Assembly (NCBI GenBank): GCA_963970005.1
Contig: CAXAMN010027417.1
Location: forward strand, 24,422 to 88,421
Direction: 5' to 3'
Origin: Durusdinium trenchii
Lineage: Eukaryota; Sar; Dinophyceae; Suessiales; Symbiodiniaceae
Length of the DNA: 64,000 nt
Of the stretch, positions 45,244 through 58,800 are shown in pieces (within the stretch, counting starts at the first letter, position 1; each line of letters begins with the position of its first letter). The notes below the pieces were generated by a model. The model was given only the letters and a program-made list of their open reading frames with translations. It was not told the origin of the DNA and searched no databases. A program made the position numbers and the translations under genes.

Positions 45244-48200
45244 GTGCCTTGGCAGTTTCATGTTTGTTCCATCATTGAGTCATATTGAGTCCTATTACTG
45301 GAGGTTGGAGGCCATCGATATTAATTAAGTCTTTGAAGATGGGGCGATTCACGTAGCTTGCGTTTCAACCACTTGCTGCACTTCTACCATGGCTTTACAT
45401 AGCTGAGCTCGACCCATACACAACGCCATGACCTTGTGTGTTTCGATACCCCCAAACGCATTCATTGCGATTCTCCAACCTCAAGCCATGTCCTTTTTCC
45501 AGCTCTTTAGCTTGCAGGTGCAAAAATGAGGAATGCTGAGATGATTGTGAAACCAATGTCCGCGACTTGGGCCATCCTTCAGGTGGAACGCCTCTTGCGG
45601 AACCAACTGCAGCAGCACCTCCTTCAAGCGGCCTCTGCTGCACAACCAGGTGCAGAGGCACCGGCCGAGGCACACGCAGCCAGAGGGACACTGGTGAGGA
45701 CACTGCTCATGATGCTGATCATGGTCAATCAAATTCAATCAATCAAGGACAAGTTCGTGCGTAGCAGATCTTGCTAGTGAGAAGTTGTCCCTTGAAAGGC
45801 AGCGGACGCAACGAGGGCTGCAGACGAGGATCTCCACGCCACTGAGGAGGACACAAAAGCTGTCAGCAGCCAGGTTACAGACACTCATAGAAACTCAGTC
45901 CTGGCTTTGTCATGAACTCCACCAGCAGGAAGGACAATCCTAGGTCCTAGACGCCTAGAGACCTATTTTACCACCCTCATGGTGGGTAAGCGCCTCCCCT
46001 CGCAGTTGCGGCATTCTCCCTGGCAGAGAGGCAGCTCAAGATGCAGCGAGAGAGGATGATGACCCTCCGGACGCTGAAGAGGATGGGACGTTGGAAAATG
46101 CGAAAGCCACTAGACCTAGACCTCTTGAAAACCAGCAAAATGAACCAGCAAGGCTGCGGTTCCAGAATTGAAGTGGAATTTGTCCAAGTCAGTGTAAGAC
46201 TCTTCGAAATGTCAGGAGTCTGTCGAGGAAGCACTACCAGCATCCTCTTCCAGATCTCGTGCCTTGGCCGAAGCCTTCACACCTGCTTCGCAATATGGGA
46301 GGGTGCAGAAGAAGCTTTAGCGGGGAACCTTTCTGTCAGGGCGAACCAGGCAATAGAGGCAGGTCACATTCTACATACATCATGCTCCAAATTCTCCACG
46401 ACATGTCGCGCTTGTGGATACTCTTCACATTCCGCTTTTCGCCTTGGTTAGGGCCTCAGCTCTGAAATCCCAAAAAGCACGGGCCCGGCTTTAGGAAGAG
46501 CACAAGGATGCACGGAGAAGCAAACTGTTCCTTAGTACCCGGCACGCTTGCCTTGAAGAAGAAGACCTCATTCCTTTCTTTGGATCAAGGATCATAGATT
46601 ATCATTGATGATCATGGATGATCCATACGATCCATGACATCATCCGAATCCATCCCTCCAAGGCCGCCGCAACGGAGTGCCCGTGGCCTTCCGTGGCTTC
46701 ATGGCGCAGCGCCGGGGCATCTCCCAGGTGCAGGTGCCGGAGCTCCCATCGGAGCCACTGAGAGAGATTCTGCCGGGAGACTCAGTGGTGGGTTTGGCAA
46801 GAATTATTCGATTTGTGAACCAATGGCAGCAGTTGAGGACTGAAACCAATGTCCATCAATCACCATGCCATGAAAGATGGTGTGAGTCATTCCTAAGCTC
46901 GTCAACGATGCTGCTGGTGGCAGCTGCGCATTCATCACCTTTGGCAATGAGGAGCAAGCTCGCACGCTCCAGATTGTTGAAAAAAGAAGTCCGGTGTGCG
47001 TTTTTCTTTTCTCAGGGTTCCAGGCCTTACCCAAACTTGCAAGACGACTCCCATTTATTTATTATACTGTTAGTTGCTCCGCCGTTGCCCTAGGAACGTT
47101 CCAAACCGCCGCCCTCATGGTCGAATGAGACCGCCAGACGAATGGAAGGCGCATAACTACAGGTGTTGTGGGAGTTGCCATCGGCGAAAGAGCTTGTTGG
47201 ATTGGGGCTACATTGTGGGCTTTGAGTTGCGGGATGTTGCACGTGCTTTCATCCACAGGTGTCTCTTGGTCTTTGTGTGTGTGTGTTCGGGGGGGGGCCT
47301 GGAGTTGTGGAGTCATGGGTCACAGGCAGGCATGGAAAGAGGATGAATGGAAGACCTGGACAGTGTTCCTTTCCCGATGATGTGCGCCATGGCAGGGATA
47401 CAGCATACCTGGCGGGGGCATGGTAACAGTGCCTCTCGACGGCCCAGTGCGATTGGAGGAGCTTGGGACCAATCAATCGCAAGTCAACGAAGACGATGAG
47501 TGCAAAGAATCCAGACACGAGTAATTATGCAGAGCCAGCTGGAGGTTGGCGGTTAGCTAGCCTGCTAGTCCAAAATTGTTTTTTTAACATGCAATGTAGT
47601 TCTCGTATTTGGGGATGATTGCTCATTCTCACCACTGAGACTGTAATGTTGTCCCCATGTGTGTGTGTGTGTTTCAGTTTTCACACAGCATGCCTTCCCT
47701 GGCCTACAGAAGTGTTCTTGTCAGTGATTCGGAGCTCTTGGATTTAGGAGATTTCTTTCGGTTCTCGTCAGGAATTTGAGCAGCTGGATCCGAAGACCAA
47801 GTACTTGCTGCTGCAGCGTGCGCAGGAGGTGTGGGAGAATCCGTTTTTTTGGTTGGTCGCAAAAGCCTTGAGATCAACATCCGTCTCATGCAGGGACAAT
47901 GACGCTATTAGGTGCAGGCCATCGCAAGCAGGTTGGAGGCCATCGCTACTAGGAAGAAGAAGCTACTAGTAGGTGGAGGCCATTCCTATTAGGTTTCTTT
48001 TTGCTACCAGCAAGAAGCTAGTAGCAAGGAGGCAAAACACTGTCGCCGCCTCAAATCGCCTGAAGAGGCATGGTTTGGCGAGTCGCGCCTGAAAGCCGTC
48101 GAGGCCAAAGACGACATGGGTGCCTTTGTGAATGCCGCTGGGCTGAGAGGGACAGAAGGACAGAAGGAGATGGAATAGCAGGATGTAGCTGGCATGGTGC

Positions 48201-51200
48201 GACGCAGAGAGAGAGAGAGAGAGTAGCGTTCTTGCTCCTAGTAGCGATGCCAGGAGCCCCTAGTAGCTTCTTGTTACTAGAGATGTGTGGAAATTTGCAC
48301 GGTTTCAGAGTGAGATGCATGTTTTGTCGTTTTTGCCTGACCTCTTTCACTGGGTGCATTGGAGCAGCGAAGCGCCAACTTCATGTATATATACATGGAA
48401 AAGGCTGCTACTGTAATTTGATGTAATTTGGCCTCATGTTTTTTGTCTCACTAGAGGTGCAGCTTGAGATGTTCTTGCTCTTTGTCAGCAGCAAGTGACT
48501 ATTTGCGATGGCTGATTTTTTTTGTTGGGTCTGCTGTAGTTTTTGAATAGAGTCATCCACGCGAATGCGTTAGTTGCCCTCATTGTATATATGACCATAT
48601 GATGAATCCATTCGGTCCGTCAGTTTTTTTTCGTTCAACTGCTGAATCCCGGCAATTCGCCATTAAGAGCCGCAGGCGGCACATTCGAACCAACAAGGAG
48701 ATTGAGAAGGTAAAGCCACTGAGCCTGAAAATCCTCCAAGAGACTCTGGATTCTTGAAAAAAAATGTTGTTCTGCAAAACATTCATTGGTGAGTGATTTC
48801 ATCCCGTCTAAACCTTGGCCTTCACAGAAAAAGCTTGGTCATGAAGCAAGTTCCCAATCACACGCGTTGTGCACGATCGACCACGCGTTGGCTCCACAAA
48901 TCTTGTGCCGGGGCTTTTGGACTTAGGCGGAGCATGGCTGAGCAAGCCTCCCGTCCAGCGGGTGACTTGGGTGAAATGGCTGAGTCCCCCGCGATGGACG
49001 AATCGTAGGCAGCAGCAGCAGCACAAGCAGCAGCAGCGGGAGGAGTATTAGTAGTAGTAGTAGCAGCAGTAGTAGCAACTTGCTGCATCCATTCCACAAG
49101 ACATACCAAGACGAGCTTTGTAGCAAGGTGTAGTTAAATGATGGATGCTTTGAGTGCTTTCGAGTTTGTGTCAATTGGCTCATGTGGAACCTGGCTTTTG
49201 CATGTCACCATGACCAAATACATGATCGATTATGGCCAGAAAGACGACTAGTGACTAGAAGATACTAGAAGTCCTCAGTCAGGGGTGCCAATTGACTGGC
49301 ACCACCACAAAGGCGATGAGCTGGCAGATGGGGAAGTCTATCGTGCACCAAGCTTCCTTCAGGCGGTGGTCTTTTGCCAATATGAAGACATATGAAGACG
49401 ATCCTTTGAGAATCTGAGACACAAACACAGCCTGACGGGACCATTCAACTGGCAATTATAAAGACGCTCAACAGACTTGATGATTGCCCAGGATCATCCA
49501 GGATCCAAATCAGAGCCAATTACTTCTGTTTGGGGCTTGTATGATGCCATCCATATACAGTACTGTCCATTCTTTTGTGTTGGCTGTGGTCTGAAGATAG
49601 CTCTTGCTCAGGCTGAGCGGGAGCAACCACAAGCATCACAAGCCGTGGAAGAGTTTGGCCAGGCAGCGTATTCGCTTTTACCTGAGCGAGGGAATGTAAA
49701 CCGGCACAAGGAGGACGCACTTGTCCCATGAACTTCCCATCAACCACATTCACCTATTTACATCTATTTACTTACTTAGGCCCCCTGCACGGTGCCTTTG
49801 GGTAATACAGCGCACATTGGAGATTTGTCAAATTAGACTTCACGCCCCAACCTTACTTGTCGTTCAAAGACTTGGTACAAGCTACACATCTATCTATGCA
49901 GGAGTACATGTGCAAATTCTATATTTCTCTTGGAATTCGAAAGATATCAGCTCAATCTTATCTCAGTGCGAGGTGGAGAGCGTCATCGGCAACAAGGGGA
50001 AGGGAAAGCGTGGCCGACGGTCCAAGCGCCCGCGCCAGCTGGCCAACGAGCCCACCCGATGGCAGCCACTCTCGGGAGTGGGTGGCTTGGAAGCAGGTGA
50101 AGCATGGTGAAATATGTTGAAACCATTGCTATTAGGTTTGTTGCTTTGGCATTTGCCTGGGGGTTCAGCAGGGTGGACCCTGTACTGACTTGCTGCTATG
50201 CATTTTGTTTGAAGTCTTTTCACCTATTCCCAATTCTCACCTCATTTGATATCAAGAGAACATTGGAGTAGGACTGGGTACTTGTGCTGTGAGGCATAAA
50301 GAGAAACTCCGATCCAATGGTTTGGTTCAGCGAGGCCAGTGCAGTCGAGTTCGGAGTGCAAACTCACTTCCGCAACCCGTCAGCCGTAAGCATGCCTCCA
50401 TCATGAGTATCTAAGATGCGGCAAGTTTGAACAGTTGGTTTTGACCTTTTCACCTGTGTCAGGCCCAAGATGAGGCAGAAAGTCATTCAGAAGAAAGCCA
50501 CAGCCCCAAGGTGCTGGTAAAGAGTTGTTGGAAAGCAGCGTTGTAAAGATATGTTTGGCTAACCAGTAGCTTTAACATCACCAACTCCTCACTTGATAAA
50601 ATATCCTGGCTTTGCATCTGAAAGGAAAGCGATAAGAAAAAACAAGTAAAATATGTTCATGAATATTCACAAAAAATTCGTGTATCTTGTGTGATTCACT
50701 CGTTCACCGACGGGAGAGGCAAAGCCACAAGAGGTTGAGACGGCAGAGGACTTGTTTGGCAACGAGTTCTTCGAGGCTGAGGAGGTGCGACCGGGGGCGT
50801 CAGGTGGCTTCAGTGGGGGGATATCAGGATATCATCGGATGATATTGGATGGGATATTCCAATGCTTTTCTGCAAGATACCGCTTTCTGATGTTTGTATC
50901 CAACCGACTGCATGCGAGTATGCACATCCACCGCGCAAGCGATGTCGAGGCTGCAAAGAGACGGAAAGTGCCAGAGCCGGAGGTGTTTCAGGTGAGGGCG
51001 TACGATTGGCAGAGGGCAGGATGGAGGGACACGGGTGGTTTTGTCACCCTGGCTGTCAGAGATGTTTGGAAAGCTGCTTGGCACAACAGTTTCAAGATTG
51101 GAAAGATAATCCTGCACAGTGATCCCCAAATAGATAGAAACGGTTTCCAATACATGTTTAGTGGGGATCCACTTTTCCGGTCTATGTATGCGATTCCAAT

Positions 51201-52827
51201 AATATGGTTAGAGCCTTATCGGTCTTATGATTTGATCGGATCGTTCTATCTATGGTTCCGATGCACCGGCCAAAGGTTCATGCACCATCAGCAACAACCA
51301 CTGACAGCTTGATGGATGACTCTCTTGCAGAAGTCGCGGTCGCAGACTTTCCATGATTTTGGTGCCTCTGCCATTTTTGAATCGCATCTTATCTTATGTG
51401 TTCTAAACATTGTGAGGCTTTCTCACCACATCCTTCGTCTCCTCTCAGTGACGGCGCAGTCTTCGCTGCAGGGTTCCAAGGCATGAAAATCTTGACCAGC
51501 TCATCCTGTGAGTTCTTAGAGTCAGACCTTTCTTCCTTTTTTTTCTCCCTTTATTAGCGATGGCCTCCAACCTAAGGACATCGGAGAAGAAGACTTGGCA
51601 CCGCCCTCCCCCTCATTTGACACAGCAATGGCACAGGTCTCAGCGGTTTTACCACTGAACAGACATGGAATGGAAGTCACCGCGTAAAATGTTGAGATGA
51701 ATGAAGCTACCCATCGACACCGGTAGTTGACAATATGGAGAGCGGCAACGCCTCCTAAACACATTGGATGCCGCTTGGCGTGCTGGAGGATGAAGTTGAA
51801 GCAGTGGAGGTGTTCAGTCCAAAGCGGCAACCTCCCAGTGCTCTCGCGGCAGCAGCTTCGACGGAAGTAGGCATCTTAATACAATTATCCCACCACTCAC
51901 AGCCAAAAGGAATGCATCAGGATCAAAAAAAAACTTGATCAAAAAGAAAAAAGAACAGGATCCATTGAAAACAAGAACAGTATCAACCAAAAAATAATCC
52001 TGACTAGGTCCCCTGGTCCTTAGGTCCCCTGGTCCTTCGGTCCGCTGGTCCTTTGGTCCTCTGGTCTGTTGGTTGCCTGGGCGTTCGGTCTCCTGGTCCG
52101 CTGGCACATAGACCTAGTAGTTTGGTCTCCTAGTCCGCTGGTCTTATGGTCCTTCAGCCTTGGTAGCTCCCTGGTAGAGAGATAGCGTCCCAGTAAGGTG
52201 CTAGCTCACTGGTAGAATATTTCCCAGTAGGGGGATAGCGCTGTCTATACTTGATTTGCATTGCGGGGGAGGCGCTGCGCCCTCCCCCACACCCCCTCCC
52301 GCTTTTTTACAGTACCTCCAACACTCCGACCACCCCACTACCAGTCTTACCAAAGGCGCCACAACTACTACTTATCCTCTTTGCGTTGACACTGCCACGA
52401 AAGTGGATGATAAGGCCCACCTTCGCTTAGCTGCGCCAGCGCCACAAAGGTGAATGAAAGTGCAGGCTCAGCTCTGACAACCTCACAAGGTTGGATGATA
52501 AGACCTTCACCTTGAGCTGTGACACCCAATTAAACCGATCAAGAAACGAAGCAGCCCAGCGCTGTCTATACTTGATTTGCATTGAGGGGTCCTCTACCCC
52601 TACTATTACCAGTACCTCTATCACTCCGACCACCCCAATACGAGTCCTGCCACAGTTACCACAACTACTATCTTCTTTGCGTTGGCGCTGCCACAAAGGT
52701 GGGGCATAAGGCCCACGTTCGCCTTGCGTGACAGCCAGGAACCTTCGCTGAGTAGGAAGCGCTGTCCCCTACCCCTATTTCTTCCAGTACCTGTATTACT
52801 TCAACTACTGTACTTTTTCTACTACCG

Positions 52828-52870
<43 letters not shown>

Positions 52871-55800
52871 CAGTACCACTACCACTACCACTACCACTAC
52901 CACTACCACTACACTACTATTACTACTGCTGCTACCACTGCCGCTACCACTACTACTACTACTACTACCACTACTTCTACTTTTCCGTCTACTTCTAACT
53001 TCTAACTTCTACTTCTGGCTTCTACTTCTAACTTCTACTTCTACTTCTACGTGTACTTCTCTTTCTACATCTACTTCTGCCAGTACTAGTACTAGTACTA
53101 CTTGTACTACTAATACTACTTGTACTACTGGTGCTACTACTGCTACTACTACTGCTGCTGCTACTACTACTGTTGTCCTTTCCCTTTTTTCGCTGTGAGT
53201 ATGTTTTTGATCCTGTTCCTTTTTGATCCCTCATGAATATTTTGTTGATGCTGATCTTTTTGCCCAAAAGGAAGGTAGCTGCTCTTGTTTGCAGTTCCTT
53301 TTCTGCTGCGATGATGGAAGTCACATATTTAGACATTTTTGACGTGTATGTTGATGTTTGGGCTGCACTGCGCCAAGGACACCTTTGAGCCTGCCAATTT
53401 TCCCTCACCAGCAGGAGAGCCCACTGTTCCAGCTCAAGCCGTTTTTGTGCAAGTGCTGCTCCCAGACTTGCGTGGAGTTCCGGTCGCGAGTAGGCATCTC
53501 AATGCACCACTCACAGCAAAAAGGAAGATAGTTGCTTTTATGATGTTTGGCTTGCACTGCACCAAGGACACGTTTGAGCCTGCCAATTTCCCCTCACCAG
53601 AAAGAGAACCCGCTGTTCCAGCTCAAGCAGCTTTTGTGGAAGTGCTGTTCTCAGGTTTGCGTGGATTTCTAGTCACGAATAAGGCAGTATGCATCTCAAT
53701 ACAATGATCGCACCACTCACAGCCAAAAGGAAGGTAGCTGCTCTTGCTCGCAGTTTCATTTTTGCCGCAATGATTGAAATCACACAGACATTATTTACTT
53801 AGATATTGATGTTGGGGCTGCACTGCGCCAAGGACACTTCTGAGCATGCCAATTTCCCCTCACCAGCAAGAGAGCTCACTGTTCCAGCTCAATCAGCTTC
53901 TGTGGAAGTACTGTTCCCAGACTTGCGTGGAGTTTTGGTCACGAGCAAAGCAGTAGGCATCTCAATACAATGATCGCACCACTCACAGCCAAAAGGAAGG
54001 TAGCATAAGGCTGCTCTTGTTTGCAGTTGGTTTTTTTTGGCTGCAATGATTGAAATCACATTATGATACTAATTAGACATTATTCACTTGTGTATTGATG
54101 TTTGGGCTGCACTGCGCCAAGGACACTTCTGAGCCTGCCAACTTCCCCTCACCAGAAAGAGAGCCCACTGTTCCAGCTCGTGCAGCTTTTGTGGAAGTGC
54201 TGCTCTCAGACTTGTGCGTGGATTTCTAGTCACGAGTAAAGAAGTAGGCATCTCAATACAAATGTCGCACAAGGAAGGTAGTTGCTCTTGTTTGCAGCTT
54301 GTTTTTGCCGCATTGACATTGATGTTTGGGGGGCACTGCACCGAGGACACGTCTGAGCGTGCCAATTTTCCCTCACCAGCAAGAAGAGAGCCCACCGTTT
54401 CAGCTCAAGCAGCTTGATTCTTTGCAAGTACTATTCCTAGACGTGTGTGGGTGTCTATTCTTTTTGGCCTTGACTCTCTTATAGTGAATAGCATCCCATG
54501 TTTGAATTTGTCGAGCCTGTGTTTGGGCCCCAAAAAACGTTGGAATTGCTTTCCGGTTTTGCGTGTGTGGTAGCGCGGTTGTGCCACCCGAGAAAGTGGA
54601 GGATCCATAATCCATTGCTACCAAGAGAGCTTACAAGCACGGAAACCAAATGTGTCTATCAATAGAGTTCCATCTTCAGCTGTTCGTTTGGTCCACTTCA
54701 GTCCCCTCTTGGGGTCCAGTGGCACACTTCAGCAGCTGCCATGGTCGACATGTCTAGGCCAAGACAGTGGCTGCGGCTGCTGCAGCTGCTGCGGCACCGG
54801 CGCCAAGACCATCAAGGTGCAGAACGCAGCTGCCTCTGAAGTTGTCTTCGGTCCACCGCTTCCGCTCCATGGAGCCTTCACAAAAGCTGCTCACAATACT
54901 CGGCATTTCCCGTGGGATGACAGCAGCGAAAACCTGCTCGTGGTAGCAATGGGTTGTCAAGTCCAATCGCTGAATACCTGGTTGCAAGTCGTAGTGATTT
55001 TCATGTTCCGTGATTCTCCTGCTTGAAGATGTTTGAAGCTTGGACTCGGAAATGCACCCATTTCAAACAATTCAGCCAAACGCACCATGGTAACAATCAT
55101 TTTGAGTGTGAGGGCGTAGGGCCGCTGAACTTGGTCGTTGAACTCTCGCGTGACAGGAAGTGGACTTGCCGAGAGGGTGAAAATAAACATTGTGAAACAT
55201 GTGACACACGGAGACACTCCTTATATAGCTGCTCCAGATCGTTTGCCCCCCCATACTGGTCACGCAGTGCTGTCAGCGCAGGTCTGATACAGAAGATCCA
55301 TCGAAGAGTGTGTGCATCCCTCAGTGATGCGTCCACGACCTTGAGGTGTGCGGAGACATGTGAAACCTCAAGTGGCTCCCAAATCCGGATCTAAACATCT
55401 CTAAACTCTAATTAAACCACTTCAAAGTCCGCCTCAACCTGAGCCCGGATTACATGAGTTCACACCCTGTTCTAGGACGTAGTGGAGGTGATATTGCAAG
55501 CGATGCCACAAGCAAGATAAGCAAGGGAGCTAGCACTGGCTGAGACGTATCGCTCTGTGAGGGACCTCCCCACAGCGAACCCAGGTGGTGCAACACACAC
55601 TTTCAATATCGATGGCGTTGTCATCAAGATGGTGTGGCGCATGTTTGCGACGCCCAGGAGCGGTAGAGTTGAGTAGATGTTGTTCTCCTTGGAAGCGACT
55701 CAATCTGGAAGATGAATGGAGCTCATTATCACGAAGCATGTGATGCTCAAGTTGGTGGCGACATACATGACAGTCAATGACAGTCAATGTAGCCAGGGCC

Positions 55801-58800
55801 TGCAGGGACAAGGGACTTCAGCACCTTCTGCACAGGGCTCTGGAGGTGCATCCTTTCGAGCCTTTTGAGTCTGAGTGTTCCAGCAAAGTGTTTTTCCAGT
55901 AGCATGTCTTTCAAGCTTTAACCAAGCTGTGGTCTGCTGTGTGTGTGTGTGTTCCATCAAGGACGAGGAAAAGGACGTGGGCATGGCCGCAACCGCGACC
56001 CACGTGGCGAAGAATCAGCTTTGGGAGACGAAGAGTTAGAGGATTCCATGCGGCGATGCGTCGCCACGCTCCATCCCTCTGTCGCAAACTAACTAACTGG
56101 GTTCCTTCCTCAGGGATAGCCCTAGTTGTAGCACTAATAGGGCGCGTGTGTTTCGTGCTCCTGAGAACGTTGTGCAACAGGCAAGAGTTTTTACAAACAT
56201 TTGAGTCGTTTTGGTCATGGTTTCTCATGTCAAGACCAATCAACCGCACGGCTAGTGCGCACGAGGGGCGCGCACGTGGTCGAGGAGTTGGAATTTCAAC
56301 GCCTGGCCGCAGAACTTGAAGACGAGCACCGTGACTTGCGTGCAGAGGTGAGGACAAATGTGGGGCAAAGCCGGGCAAAGTAGCGAAAATAGTAGCGAAA
56401 TGACTCCGATAGTTGCCTGGCTCTTTGCGATTCTAAAGTTGCTGTGTTCAGAACACGTGGTATGCATGTTGATTCTCTCGGCCATGTTTCAACCGGCTGT
56501 TTTGCTTCATAAGTTTGCACCCAGCTCAGAGTGGTTTGCCACCTCGTGCCGTTTCCCACACCAGGCCCGCAGAGCCAAGAGGGGTGCTGATGTGGTGACC
56601 CCAGAGATGCAGGCCGATGCATCGGGAGAGGAGTAGACGGAGTGTCGATTGGCGTCAGTCCTTGAACGGAGGCCTTATTCAATGGGCCTTTATAGCTTCT
56701 TTTTTGAGCAAGCAGCCTGAGTGTTGAGGGTGGCAAGGGGGGAAGACTCACTTTTGTGAGCATTCTGCCAGTCATTGAGCCATAGATTATTCATATATCG
56801 TTTTGGGACACAAATGCTTAATGGCGTACTGGACCATACTAAGCCAATGGTATGTCTACTGTCTTGGTTTCCATCTTGGATCTACCAAGCGGCTTGGAAA
56901 TTGGGGAATGAGCTTTGCAGGATGCTGCATGCTTATATAAAGGCACTATGAGGCTAATGTACTCCGTCCCCGCAGGCAGACGTCGAAGCTTTGCTGGAGG
57001 CGTTGGGAATTCCCTTCGTTCACGCCCCCGCAGAGGCGTGAGATGAGAGAGCTGAGAGCTTCATTTCTCTAAGCACTTGGATTTGCATAAGCTAGCATCA
57101 GATACCCTCCAGCCTAAGGGGATGAAAGAACTGTAACAAGTTGGACCTATACTTCTGAAGAGGTTCGGGTATCGGGTATTTGATTCCTTTTGTAACTCGA
57201 TTCGGTTCTTTGTAATTTTCCAGGCCGAGGCGCAGTGTGCCTTTCTGGCCGAGGCTCAAGTTTCTTGGATCTCTCTCGCGTTCCCATGGCCAGGATGAAA
57301 GGTAGCAGAATTATACACTTGAGTTTTCTGTGCTTTGGCAAACATGTGCAAGTATGATCAAGTATGTATTGGAACAGGAGCGGCGCCTTTACCTGATCTT
57401 TGTGGTTCAAGATTTCCTGAATGATCTTGCTGGTTTGCCGCTGATGCCGCTGCTATTGCTGGTCTTTCTGTGTCTCATTGCGCCTCTTTTGCCCTGCTTT
57501 TTTCCTGCAGGGCATCGTCATGCATAGTCGCAACATCCCTTCAAGAATCATGATTGATCATGATTGTGTCTTGGGATATTTGGCTAGGCACACTTGGTGG
57601 ATGCTGTGGCGTCGGACGACTCAGATGTTCTGGTCTTTGGTGCACGTGCGGGACCCCAGTAGTGTCAGTTGAAGACTCACGCAAGTTTTGAAGTGCTGAC
57701 CTCCGGCCACACCAGAGACTTTCATGCCACTTTATATCAACAGCAGTACCAATAGCATTTCCACGGTACTTTTTTTGCATGTTGATTCAACTCACATCTC
57801 GTTCCAATGGGCGTCATGTTTGTCAACGTCCGCGCAGGCGAAGTGTATCGCCGGATGTTCTCTGAGGACGCAAGTGCGAGTGCAAAGCCACAAGTGCCTC
57901 AAGCGTTGTATTTTACAGAGTTGCGGGTCATAGATTCTCCGCGTTTTCCGGGATGTTGCGTTTCAAGAAGTGCCTTCAAGCCTCTCGCCTCTATTCCCGA
58001 GCTGGCCTCTTTAAGCGCCCAAGCCTTTTTGCCTCTATGGTCAAGCAAGCGGCAAGCGCCTCTAAAGCCTTTCAGTGCCTAAGCCTGTAATACTAAACAA
58101 ACACAAAACAGGCCTCAGCTTGCAGGTGTAAAGGGGGCCCACAGTATAAAGAGGCTTAGGAGCGTCAAGAGTCTCTAAAGCGCACTGAGGAGATAGAGGA
58201 ATATACGCATGCCATGCGGATTCTCATCTTGGAAGCCCATGCATTGTTGCAAAGACATTCATCAGTTGTTCAAAGAAGAGATGTCCAAACCTGAGCTGGT
58301 TGAGGACCAACAAGTCGAATGCTACAGCAGTGCACGGCTTGAAGCACGACTGGGATTGTTGTTGCCTGACTGCGCTTCATAATCACCGGAAATGTTGATG
58401 TTTTCTTGATGTTCCGACTGATTAGAACCTCGTGTTGGGCTCCATGAAAGGCAAGACCAGCTGATCGTTTTGGCGATGCTCTTGGGTTGTGACTACACCT
58501 TGGGAGTGCACGGTGTGGGCATCGTGAATGGGTTGTGGCCTCGGATGCTACGGGCCATTCAACACAGGTAGTGAGCTGCATTCCACAGGCAGGAGATGAA
58601 GGAGATCAAGAGAGAGGAGTAGAAGTCGTCGCTTGCTTGAGGTTGGAGATTGTCCGTGCCTATTCACCTGGCCGTGGCGCTGCCAATATTGAGGAGATTG
58701 CACTAAACATTTGTACGATCCGTTATGACAAGCTACTAGTAACAAAGGGCATCGCTACTAGGAGCAAGGACGCTACTAACTCCTGGCATTACTACTAGTA

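Noticed and set aside
52682..53408. Tyr/Thr-rich (+) and Ser-rich (-) ORFs
   Set aside because: Translations of the CTA/ACT satellite.
57511..57516. Possible 6-nt exon (GGC ATC) in the I-nuclease region
   Set aside because: It follows CTGCAG and precedes GTCATG, and would add Gly-Ile before AHLVDAV, but joining 57259 directly to 57588 already matches the family without an insertion.
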